Positions 1-5,557 of a DNA stretch of 10,996 nucleotides are shown here, piece after piece. Source of the DNA: an uncultured Faecalibacterium sp. (GTDB lineage: Bacteria; Bacillota; Clostridia; Oscillospirales; Ruminococcaceae). The notes beneath the pieces are model-generated. The model searched no databases. It was not told the DNA's origin and saw only the letters and a program-made list of their open reading frames with translations. The position numbers and the translations under genes are program-made. Positions within the stretch are counted from its first letter, which is position 1. The number at the start of each line of letters is the position of its first letter. The stretch spans positions 1-10,996 of the forward strand of contig CAMFSB010000030.1 of the NCBI GenBank assembly GCA_945982465.1, given 5' to 3'.

Positions 1-55
1 GCGCTGCGATTTTGAATCGCCGCTGCCGCGGCGCGCCCTTTTCTGTGGGCGCAAA
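1..55. repeat. 55-bp triple-hairpin repeat, copy 1
   Basis: This stretch is identical, base for base, to 192-246. It consists of three adjoining inverted repeats. The first is GCGATT/AATCGC (6-11 with 15-20, loop TTG). The second is GCCGC/GCGGC (19-23 with 28-32, loop TGCC). The third is GCGCCC/GGGCGC (33-38 with 47-52, 8-nt loop). The copy begins at the window edge, so its true left boundary is unknown. No function is known to me; it resembles a REP/MITE-like dispersed intergenic repeat, which is inference. Confidence 0.8.
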
Positions 56-86
56 ATCGCTTTGCTTGCACGCCCTCCATAGGAAA

Positions 87-106
87 CCCCCGCCCCTTGG
101 CGGGGG
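87..106. other. GC-rich hairpin between the two repeat copies
   Basis: A perfect 8-bp stem (CCCCCGCC at 87-94, GGCGGGGG at 99-106) closes a CCTT loop. On the minus strand it is followed by a short TTTCC run, so it could act as a weak terminator for something read leftward. On the plus strand no T-tract follows. An 8-bp palindrome CTGGCCAG lies just beyond it at 112-119. The 136 bases between the two repeat copies contain nothing else I can identify. Confidence 0.45.
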
Positions 107-191
107 CCTCCCTGGCCAGATCAAGTCGAGCGTCATCCGCGAAAGTCGTGCCGTCGAATACGCAAAGTAAACTCCCGTCCGGGCGTGCCGC

Positions 192-246
192 GCGCTGCGA
201 TTTTGAATCGCCGCTGCCGCGGCGCGCCCTTTTCTGTGGGCGCAAA
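192..246. repeat. 55-bp triple-hairpin repeat, copy 2
   Basis: This is the second exact copy of 1-55, at a period of 191 bases. Its hairpins lie at 197-211, 210-223 and 224-243. After 246 the two copies diverge, though both continue with a loosely similar T/G-rich stretch, so the ancestral unit may have been longer. The period is not a multiple of three, so any frame through one copy is shifted in the other. That argues against a protein repeat. Confidence 0.8.
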
Positions 247-335
247 TGTGTTTTGCGGCAATGGTGCGCCGCCCGCAGCCGCCGGCCTGCCAAAAGATGA
301 CCGGCATTTTTGTTGCTTTTTTCACCAAAAAAGAA

Positions 336-364
336 TTGTTTTAAAGCCTTTTTTCCGGTACAAT
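336..364 (+). promoter_or_regulatory. Promoter of the phosphoribosyltransferase-like gene
   Basis: A -10 box TACAAT (359-364) lies 17 bases after a weaker -35 TTGTTT (336-341), inside the only markedly A/T-rich stretch upstream of the gene. Transcription would start near 371, giving a leader of about 50 bases. The assignment rests on consensus match and position only. Confidence 0.6.
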
Positions 365-381
365 AAACACACGACACAAAA

Positions 382-398
382 GCCGCCGTCGCGGCGGC
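382..398 (+). promoter_or_regulatory. 5' leader hairpin upstream of the ribosome binding site
   Basis: GCCGCC (382-387) pairs with GGCGGC (393-398) across a 5-nt loop. The stem sits between the predicted transcription start (about 371) and the AGGAGG ribosome binding site (402-407), ending only 3 bases before it. It could protect the mRNA end or tune ribosome access. No ligand or protein partner can be inferred. Confidence 0.4.
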
Positions 399-418
399 AA
401 CAGGAGGAGTGTGTTTTT

Positions 419-1318
419 ATGCAGATGAATATGGTCAAGCTACCCACGCAGGACGGCCGTGTGTTCCTGCGCATCGCCAAGGGGCATTTTGCCACCAGCC
501 ACAGCCATATCAATTACTACATCGATGTAACCACCCAAAAAGCCCGCCTGTCCGAGGCGAAAGCCGTCGCGCAGGAGCTGGTGTCTCATTACCGCAGCAA
601 CACCATCGTGGACGCCGTGCTTTGCCTGGACGGCACGCAGGTGATCGGCACCTGCCTTGCCAACGAGCTGACCAAGGACGGCTATATCAACATGAACGCC
701 CACCAGACCATCTATGTGGTCACGCCGGAGTACACCACCGGCAGCCAGATCCTGTTCCGCGACAATGTGGCCCCCATGGTCACCGGCAAACATGTGCTGA
801 TCCTGGCCGCGTCCATCACCACCGGCTACACCGTCAAATCCGCCATCGAAGCGGTGCAGTATTACGGCGGCAGCGTGGCGGGGCTTTCGGCCATTTTCGC
901 CACGGTGGATCAGTGCCAGGGCTACCCGGTCACTTCTATTTTTGACCCCAAGTTCCTGCCCGATTACGCCAGCTACGATTCGCACGAGTGCCCCTACTGC
1001 AAAGCGGGCCAGCGGATCGACGCGCTGGTGAACAGCTTCGGCTATTCCGCACTGTCCCCCCGGCATTTTCCCCCCCGGCCCCTTGCCCGGCCAACCCCCG
1101 GCCCCCCGTTTTGCAAACAGGCTGCCGGGGCTATTTATGCGGCTCGCGCCGCGGGCGGGGCTGTCACACCGGCCCGTTCTGCCAGGCGGCGCACAGGCGC
1201 TTACACCGGGCCGTCCCCGTTTTTGAGCCGGTCGTTCATTTTGCGGATCCGGTACTTCCACGCAGCGTACTGGATCAGCCAGACCACCGCAAAGATCCCC
1301 GCAAAGATCCCCACATAG
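419..1318 (+). CDS. Orotate-phosphoribosyltransferase-like protein, probably with an aberrant C-terminal extension
   Basis: The start at 419 follows AGGAGG (402-407); ATGs at 425 and 431 are also possible. Residues 1-212 look like a type I phosphoribosyltransferase of the PyrE kind: a GHF..S motif near 22-27, a core around 66-85, and a PRPP-loop region VLILAASITTGYT at 126-138. The usual acidic pair of that loop (E/D-D) is Ala130-Ala131 here. Residues 188-197 (SHECPYCKAG) resemble the CPxCKxG tail of clostridial PyrE proteins and could bind metal. I expect the natural protein to end at about residue 212 (near 1054), after FGYSAL. Instead the frame runs on for 87 Pro/Arg/Ala-rich residues to a TAG, overlapping the antisense DUF3021 gene by 118 bases. 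That tail is probably not a real domain. Catalysis of OMP formation is doubtful, and no pyrimidine genes are nearby. A regulatory or salvage role is possible. Confidence 0.7.
   Translation: MQMNMVKLPTQDGRVFLRIAKGHFATSHSHINYYIDVTTQKARLSEAKAVAQELVSHYRSNTIVDAVLCLDGTQVIGTCLANELTKDGYINMNAHQTIYVVTPEYTTGSQILFRDNVAPMVTGKHVLILAASITTGYTVKSAIEAVQYYGGSVAGLSAIFATVDQCQGYPVTSIFDPKFLPDYASYDSHECPYCKAGQRIDALVNSFGYSALSPRHFPPRPLARPTPGPPFCKQAAGAIYAARAAGGAVTPARSARRRTGAYTGPSPFLSRSFILRIRYFHAAYWISQTTAKIPAKIPT
1096..1130 (+). terminator. Candidate terminator after the phosphoribosyltransferase core
   Basis: CCCCGGC (1096-1102) pairs with GCCGGGG (1124-1130), with a small inner GTTT/AAAC stem in the loop, followed by CTATTTAT. 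A wider pairing CCCCGGCA (1058-1065) with TGCCGGGG (1123-1130) is also possible. It lies just downstream of where the phosphoribosyltransferase homology stops, as expected of a terminator. The T-tract is poor, so the call is tentative. Confidence 0.35.
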
Positions 1319-1665
1319 GCCAGCACCCCGCTGACAGTATGCTCCATCCAGTTTGTGACATAGGCGATGGGCAGCATGAGCACGCAGGCCGCGGCAAAGT
1401 AGACGCCGCTTTGCTTAGCAAGGCTCCAGCAGTCCATTTCCCAGATGACCGAGGCCAGCGCAAATCCGGCGCCCATCACGCCGCAGAGCGCCGTCTGCAC
1501 CACGACCGCGTTCAGCTCGCTGCCCATTGCCTCGGTCAGCTGCGGCGTTACCGGGTAAAACGAGCCGTCCCCTATCCATGCCGAGATCCCGATCGAGATC
1601 GCAAAGCCCAGGGCGACGCCCAGCGGGAAGCCCAAAAGCCCCCTGCGGATCCATTCCTTTTTCAT
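1201..1665 (-). CDS. DUF3021 family four-helix membrane protein
   Basis: This 154-residue protein has four hydrophobic segments at about 9-31, 52-74, 86-104 and 112-135, and ends in a basic tail (KYRIRKMNDRLK). Size and topology match DUF3021. Proteins of this family are typically encoded right after a stand-alone LytTR regulator, as here. In such LytTR regulatory pairs the membrane protein is thought to antagonise its partner regulator; applying that here is inference. Its ribosome binding site GAGGTGAT overlaps the stop codon of the LytTR gene, and only 9 bases separate that stop from the ATG at 1665, so the two are cotranscribed and probably translationally coupled. Its 3' end is overlapped by the extended frame of the convergent phosphoribosyltransferase-like gene. 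Confidence 0.85.
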   Translation of the reverse strand: MKKEWIRRGLLGFPLGVALGFAISIGISAWIGDGSFYPVTPQLTEAMGSELNAVVVQTALCGVMGAGFALASVIWEMDCWSLAKQSGVYFAAACVLMLPIAYVTNWMEHTVSGVLAYVGIFAGIFAVVWLIQYAAWKYRIRKMNDRLKNGDGPV

Positions 1666-1674
1666 TGTATCACC

Positions 1675-2115
1675 TCATATCCCTAAGATCTGCTTGATTC
1701 TGGCCACATACCGCCTGGAAACATAGGTGACCGTGCCGTCCGCAAGCCGGACGCAGATCGTGCCCGCCAGGCTCAGGTCAAACTCCTTCACCTTTTTCAG
1801 GTTGACGATCTCCGCGTTGGAGATGCGCACAAAGGTCTGCCGGTCCAGCCGCTGTTCCAGCTCGTACAGCCGCAGCCGCAGCTGGTACGCGCCGCGCTCC
1901 GTTTGGGCAAGCACCTTGCCGCCGGAGGTGTAGACCCGCAGCAGGCTGTCCGGTTCCAGCAGCTCCACCGTGCCGTCCCGGAAGCCCGCGACCGCTTTGG
2001 GCTGCTGTGCCGAGAGCCTTTTTACGATCTCGCCCACCTCGTCGGTCATTTTGTCCGTGCGGATGATGATCTTTGGTTCCTGGCAGCGTTCGTCGATCTC
2101 GATCTCGATTTGCAT
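1675..2115 (-). CDS. LytTR-domain transcriptional regulator without receiver domain
   Basis: I chose the ATG at 2115 because GGAGGTGAGG lies just upstream (2130-2121); the frame is open to 2205 but without a comparable site. The protein has 146 residues. A short N-terminal part (about 1-50) lacks any phosphoacceptor receiver domain. A LytTR DNA-binding domain follows (about 52-146), with the typical pattern FVRISNAEIVNLKKV (95-109), a LADGT turn (124-128) and YVSRRYV (131-137). It is the partner of the DUF3021 protein encoded immediately downstream. Such regulators commonly control their own two-gene operon and sometimes neighbouring transporters. Nothing here identifies other targets. A palindrome inside its own promoter is a candidate operator. 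Confidence 0.9.
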   Translation of the reverse strand: MQIEIEIDERCQEPKIIIRTDKMTDEVGEIVKRLSAQQPKAVAGFRDGTVELLEPDSLLRVYTSGGKVLAQTERGAYQLRLRLYELEQRLDRQTFVRISNAEIVNLKKVKEFDLSLAGTICVRLADGTVTYVSRRYVARIKQILGI

Positions 2116-2143
2116 CTGCTCCTCACCTCCCTGCTGTGCTCCC

Positions 2144-2172
2144 AGTATAGCGGCGTGCGCCGCCCGTTTCCA
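2144..2172 (-). promoter_or_regulatory. Promoter of the LytTR-DUF3021 unit
   Basis: On the minus strand a -10 TATACT (2149-2144) is spaced 17 bases from TGGAAA (2172-2167, four of six matches to the -35 consensus). Transcription would start near 2137, leaving a leader of about 20 bases that is largely ribosome binding site. It lies downstream of the his-operon terminator, so the unit is transcribed separately. Confidence 0.6.
2150..2163. promoter_or_regulatory. Palindrome inside the LytTR promoter, candidate operator
   Basis: GCGGCG-TG-CGCCGC is a perfect 6-2-6 inverted repeat. It fills most of the spacer between the -35 and -10 boxes and abuts the -10. A protein bound here would block RNA polymerase. 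LytTR proteins often bind direct repeats rather than palindromes, so the binder could be another regulator, or the palindrome may be chance in GC-rich DNA. Confidence 0.35.
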
Positions 2173-2238
2173 CCGTTTTGCGGCAGGCGGCACTTTTGCG
2201 CACATACATGGTCGTTTTACGGCTTTGCCGCACAGAAT

Positions 2239-2276
2239 AACGCCCGGAAAAGCCTCTCGGCCCTCCGGGCGTTTTT
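2239..2276 (-). terminator. Rho-independent terminator of the his operon (bidirectional)
   Basis: A perfect 10-bp stem (AACGCCCGGA at 2239-2248 with TCCGGGCGTT at 2264-2273) encloses a small inner GCC/GGC stem (2252-2254 with 2259-2261). Minus-strand transcripts from the his operon end in TTATT after the stem. Plus-strand transcripts would end in TTTTT (2272-2276), so it can work both ways. It sits about 90 bases after the hisK stop and about 100 bases before the LytTR promoter. Confidence 0.8.
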
Positions 2277-2310
2277 CCGTTTCCGTTCCGCGCAGCGCGT
2301 TACCGTTTTG

Positions 2311-2328
2311 GGCCGGGCTCCTCCGGCC
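2311..2328. other. Hairpin in the hisK 3' region
   Basis: GGCCGG (2311-2316) and CCGGCC (2323-2328) form a 6-bp stem with a 6-nt loop, between the hisK stop (2365) and the terminator. It has no T-tract on either strand, so it is probably an mRNA-stabilising structure or chance. Confidence 0.3.
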
Positions 2329-2364
2329 GGAACAGGCTGCCCCTTTTTGGCCGCGCGGTCAGCC

Positions 2365-3291
2365 TTACAGCGGGCAGGGCGCAAAGCCCCGGGCCGTCAG
2401 CACCAGCACCCGGTCAAACCCGGCGGCCTTGGCGCAGGCGGCGGCCTTGTCAAAATCAAAGGTCAGCGCGTCGGCGGTATGGGCGTCGGCGGTGATGACC
2501 ACCTCCCCGCCCAGCGCGCGCCATTGGCGCAGCAGCGGCGGCGCGGGATAGTATTCGCTGCCGTAGCCCCGGTACACGCCACCGGTGTTGATCTCCAGCA
2601 CGCAGCCCGCCGCTTTGGCGGCGGCCAGGGCCGCTTCGGCGGCGGCGCGGCAGCGGGGCGAGGCCTCGTTAAAATAGCGGCCGCCCCGGTTCAGCTTTTT
2701 GACCAGATCAAAATGCCCCAGAATGTGCGGGCGCAGCCGGCGGGCTGTCTGCTCCACGTTGCGGTAATACTGCTCGGCCAGGGCTTCGCCGTCGCCGCCA
2801 AACTCCTCCCGGATGCAGCGCTCAAACTCCTCCGGGGCGCCGTCCACGGCGTAAAACGCACCGTTTTTGCCCCGGATGTAATGCGCGCTGCCGATGACCT
2901 AATCAAAAACCGGCGGCTCGCCCGCGGCGCTCTGCCCGGCGGCTTTTTCCGTCGCGGCCAGCGCCGCCGGCACCGCCTGTGGCACGCCGGGGGCGGCGGT
3001 GCTGTACAGGTCCCATTCCACGCCGCACAGGATCTCCAGCCGGCCCGCATATTCCCGGCGCAACGCCAGCGCTTCGCGCCGGTATGCTGCCGTGGCCGGG
3101 CCGCTCATGCAGTAAGGCGGGTCAAAGCTGACATATCCGTGGCCTGAAAAGCCCAGCGTGCGCACGCCCGCGGCCAGGGCGGCTTCGGCCATGCGGCGCA
3201 TCGGCTCCCTGCCGTCGCAGTAGGCCGTGTGGCAGTGCACCGTGGAGGTACGGTACAGCGGCAGCGGCCCGCCGGTCTGCGCCGCCCTCAC
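2365..3291 (-). pseudogene. hisK: Histidinol-phosphatase (PHP family), interrupted by an in-frame TAG
   Basis: This encodes the PHP-superfamily enzyme that dephosphorylates histidinol phosphate to histidinol. The GTG start at 3291 overlaps the hisIE stop (GTGA) and has AGGAG 8 bases upstream. The frame would give 308 residues, but codon 131 (2901-2899) is TAG. Both sides are in the same frame, and the break falls in FD-stop-VIGSAHY, where related proteins read FDYVIGSVHY, so a Tyr codon has become amber by one substitution. PHP metal-site motifs are intact on both sides: HCH (19-21), D26, FSGHG (H51), GVEWD (E92), then H137, LGHFD (H193, D195), EIN (E233) and ADAH (D269, H271). No ATG or convincing ribosome binding site permits efficient restart after the break; the nearest candidate is a GTG at 2847. 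The lesion therefore looks recent, or suppressed, or a sequencing error. Confidence 0.85.
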
Positions 3292-3935
3292 TGCATGCGC
3301 TCCTGCTTTACCTTGTGGTCGATCACGTGGCGCTTTTCCAGCTCGCGGGTGATGTCCTCCACCGAGATGCCCAGCTCCACCATCAGTACCAGCACATGAT
3401 AGGCCAGGTCGCTGATCTCGTAGATCGTTTCCTCTTTATCCTCTTTTTCACTGGCAATGATGACCTCGGTGCACTCCTCGCCCACCTTTTTCAGGATCTT
3501 TTCCTTGCCTTTGCGGAACAGATAGGTGGTGTAGCTGCCCTCCTGCGGGGCCAGCTTGCGCCCCTCGATCAGCTGGTACAGCGCCTCCCAGCTGAACTGC
3601 TTGAGCTCCTCGCTCACATACACCGGCTGGAAAAAGCAGCTTTCGGCCCCGGTATGGCAGGCCGGCCCGCTTTTGACCACCTCCACCACCAAAGCGTCGG
3701 CGTCGCAGTCGGCCGTGATGGACACCACCCGCTGCACGTTGCCCGAGGTTTCGCCCTTGCGCCAGATCTCCTGCCGGCTGCGGCTCCAGAATACGGTGCG
3801 GCCCTCGGCAATGGTCAGCGCCAGGGTCTCGGCGTTCATATACGCCAGCGTCAGCACCTGCTTTGAGTAATGATCCTGCACAATGGCCGGGATCAGGCCG
3901 TTTTCGTCAAATTTCAGGGTCGGTTTGTTTTCCAT
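3288..3935 (-). CDS. hisIE: Bifunctional phosphoribosyl-AMP cyclohydrolase / phosphoribosyl-ATP pyrophosphatase
   Basis: This 215-residue fusion catalyses steps 2 and 3 of histidine synthesis: PR-ATP to PR-AMP (HisE), then opening of the adenine ring (HisI). The HisI domain (about 1-110) shows WRKGETSGN (58-66), the metal-binding DCDAD (76-80) and the cysteines of CHTGAESC (C93, C100). The HisE domain (about 116-205) shows GSYTTYLF (133-140), [10 protein letters not shown] (152-161) and EISDLAYH (173-180), its acidic Mg sites. A gap of 21 bases separates it from the hisF stop, with AAGGAG upstream of its ATG. Its own stop overlaps the hisK GTG by four bases. Confidence 0.96.
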   Translation of the reverse strand: MENKPTLKFDENGLIPAIVQDHYSKQVLTLAYMNAETLALTIAEGRTVFWSRSRQEIWRKGETSGNVQRVVSITADCDADALVVEVVKSGPACHTGAESCFFQPVYVSEELKQFSWEALYQLIEGRKLAPQEGSYTTYLFRKGKEKILKKVGEECTEVIIASEKEDKEETIYEISDLAYHVLVLMVELGISVEDITRELEKRHVIDHKVKQERMQ

Positions 3936-3956
3936 CGTTGTCTTACGCTCCTTTTC

Positions 3957-4712
3957 TCACACCCGCATCTCCACGCCGTTGGCGCGCAGATACCGTTTCA
4001 GATCGCCGATCTCCAGCAGCCCGGTATGGAAGATGCCCGCGGCCAGCCCGGCGTCGATGCCCTTGTGGCCGAACAGCTCCAGAAAATCCTCTTTTCTGCC
4101 CGCCCCGCCCGAGGCAATGATGGGCACGCTGACCCGTGCGGCCACTGCGTCCAGCAGTTCCAGATCAAAGCCGCCGCGCACGCCGTCGGTGTCAATGCTG
4201 TTCAGGCAGATCTCGCCCGCGCCGTGCTCTACGCACCAGCCGATCCATTCCAGCGCGTCGCGGCCGGTATCCTCGCGCCCGCCCTTGGCAAACACGCGGA
4301 ACTGCCCGTCCACCCGCTTCACATCGGCCGAAAGCACCACGCACTGGCTGCCGTATTTCTGCGCCGCCGCTTCGATCAGGCCGGGGTCGCGCAGCGCGCC
4401 CGAGTTGACCGAGACCTTGTCGGCCCCGCATTTCAGCACCCGGTCAAAATCCTCCAGTGTGTTGATGCCGCCGCCCACCGTCAGCGGGATAAAGATCTCG
4501 CCGGCCACCCGGGTCAGGATATCGGTAAACAGCGCGCGGCCCTCAAAACTGGCGGTGATGTCGTAAAACACCAGCTCGTCGGCCCCGGCGGCGTTGTACC
4601 GGCGGGCCATTTCCACCGGGTCGGCCACATCCTTTACGCCCTCAAAATTCACGCCCTTGACCACGCGCCCATTGCGCACGTCCAGGCAGGGAATAATCCG
4701 TTTTGTGATCAT
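3957..4712 (-). CDS. hisF: Imidazole glycerol phosphate synthase, cyclase subunit
   Basis: This (beta/alpha)8-barrel of 251 residues, the usual length, uses ammonia delivered by HisH to convert PRFAR into imidazole glycerol phosphate and AICAR. The two catalytic aspartates are visible: D11 in CLDVRNG and D130 in LSADVKR. Phosphate-site loops appear as TVGGGI (78-83), VNSGAL (102-107) and IASGGAG (199-205). It starts 3 bases after the hisA stop, and the end of hisA supplies its GAGG ribosome binding site, so the two are translationally coupled. Its partner hisH lies just beyond hisA. Confidence 0.97.
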   Translation of the reverse strand: MITKRIIPCLDVRNGRVVKGVNFEGVKDVADPVEMARRYNAAGADELVFYDITASFEGRALFTDILTRVAGEIFIPLTVGGGINTLEDFDRVLKCGADKVSVNSGALRDPGLIEAAAQKYGSQCVVLSADVKRVDGQFRVFAKGGREDTGRDALEWIGWCVEHGAGEICLNSIDTDGVRGGFDLELLDAVAARVSVPIIASGGAGRKEDFLELFGHKGIDAGLAAGIFHTGLLEIGDLKRYLRANGVEMRV

Positions 4713-4715
4713 CGT

Positions 4716-5435
4716 TTACCTCTGTACCATTTGAATCGCTTGTTGCAGCTCGATGGCGCCGGTGTACAGGCTTTTGCCTAAAATGGCCGCCGCCGTGCCC
4801 ATGGCTTCCAGCTCGGCCAGCTCCTCCAGGCGGGAGATACCGCCGCTGGCGGTCACGGCAAGGCCCGGCACCTCGCGGGCCAGCCGTCGGTACAGCGGCA
4901 GGTTGGTGCCCTGCATGGCGCCGTCACGGGCAATATCGGTGTAGATGACCGCCGCACAGCCCACGTCCCGCAGGCGCTTACAGAACTCCACCCCATCCAG
5001 CGCGCTGGTCTGCTCCCAGCCAGCAACGGCCACCTTGCCGTCCCGCGCGTCCACCCCGACGGCAATGGCCTCGCCGTAGCGCCGGATCACGCGGCAGGTA
5101 AAGTCAAAATCCCGCACGGCAATGGTACCCAGGATGCACCGGCCCACCCCCAGCGAGAGATACTTTTCAATGCGCGCTTCGTCCCGGATGCCGCCGCCCA
5201 CCTCGATGAACAGCCCGCCCTGCTGTGCCAGCGCGGCGATGGTTTCAAAGTTTGCCAGGGTGCCGTCCCGCGCGCCGTCCAGATCCACCACATGCAGGTA
5301 TTTTGCACCCGCGCCGATGAACTGCCGCGCCTGGGCACAGGGGTCGTCGCCATAGACGGTCATGCGGCTGTAATCGCCCTGGGTCAGGCGCACCACACGC
5401 CCGCCGCGCAGATCAATAGCAGGAAAGATGTTCAT
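4716..5435 (-). CDS. hisA: ProFAR isomerase (1-(5-phosphoribosyl)-5-[(5-phosphoribosylamino)methylideneamino]imidazole-4-carboxamide isomerase)
   Basis: This 239-residue (beta/alpha)8-barrel carries out step 4, the Amadori rearrangement of ProFAR to PRFAR. Catalytic residues are present: D8 in PAIDLRGG and D129 in GVDARDG. Family loops IEVGGGIR (77-84), YTDIARDG (165-172) and TASGGI (195-200) bind the two phosphates. I chose the ATG at 5435 because AAAGGAGA precedes it by about 8 bases and the protein then begins at the canonical MNIFPAIDLR. It follows hisH after an unusually long 122-base gap containing two strong hairpins, and is tightly followed by hisF. Confidence 0.97.
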   Translation of the reverse strand: MNIFPAIDLRGGRVVRLTQGDYSRMTVYGDDPCAQARQFIGAGAKYLHVVDLDGARDGTLANFETIAALAQQGGLFIEVGGGIRDEARIEKYLSLGVGRCILGTIAVRDFDFTCRVIRRYGEAIAVGVDARDGKVAVAGWEQTSALDGVEFCKRLRDVGCAAVIYTDIARDGAMQGTNLPLYRRLAREVPGLAVTASGGISRLEELAELEAMGTAAAILGKSLYTGAIELQQAIQMVQR

Positions 5436-5491
5436 GGTCGGTTCTCCTTTGGCGGGGCGGCGCGGGGCGCAGCCGGATTTGCGGGGTCTGC

Positions 5492-5513
5492 CCGCGCGGG
5501 GACTCCCGCGCGG
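5492..5513 (-). other. Strong intercistronic hairpin, hisH-hisA gap
   Basis: CCGCGCGGG (5492-5500) and CCCGCGCGG (5505-5513) form a perfect 9-bp all-GC stem with a 4-nt loop. There is no T-tract on the minus strand, so it is not a standard terminator. It may block 3' exonucleases or lower expression of the downstream half of the operon. Confidence 0.5.
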
Positions 5514-5528
5514 CGCTTTGCACGCAAT

Positions 5529-5549
5529 GGCCGCACTCTGTGCGCGGCC
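5529..5549 (-). other. Second intercistronic hairpin just after hisH
   Basis: GGCCGC (5529-5534) pairs with GCGGCC (5544-5549) with a 9-nt loop; an alternative inner stem CGCAC/GTGCG is also possible. It begins about 8 bases after the hisH stop. No T-tract follows on the minus strand. Together with 5492-5513 it makes this gap the most structured junction of the operon. Confidence 0.4.
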
Positions 5550-5557
5550 TGGCCGTA

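Noticed and set aside
1..246. CRISPR array
   Set aside because: Only two 55-bp copies with a 136-base spacer, and no cas genes. The repeat is made of three hairpins rather than one.
440..1261. 273-codon minus-strand frame antisense to the phosphoribosyltransferase-like gene
   Set aside because: The plus-strand frame has a promoter, a ribosome binding site and a recognisable fold; the antisense frame has none of these.
2116..2205. Longer LytTR protein starting at 2205
   Set aside because: The extra 30 residues would begin upstream of the predicted promoter -10, lack a ribosome binding site and do not look like the domain. GGAGGTGAGG supports 2115.
2899..2901. Programmed frameshift, selenocysteine or pyrrolysine at the hisK TAG
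   Set aside because: Both sides are in the same frame, so no shift is needed. TAG does not encode selenocysteine, no recoding structure is evident, and a plain Tyr is expected here, so substitution or error is simpler. Suppression is left as a check.
1903..3147. 414-codon plus-strand open frame across the LytTR start, the terminator and hisK
   Set aside because: It runs through a rho-independent terminator and antisense to two recognised genes, with no family resemblance.
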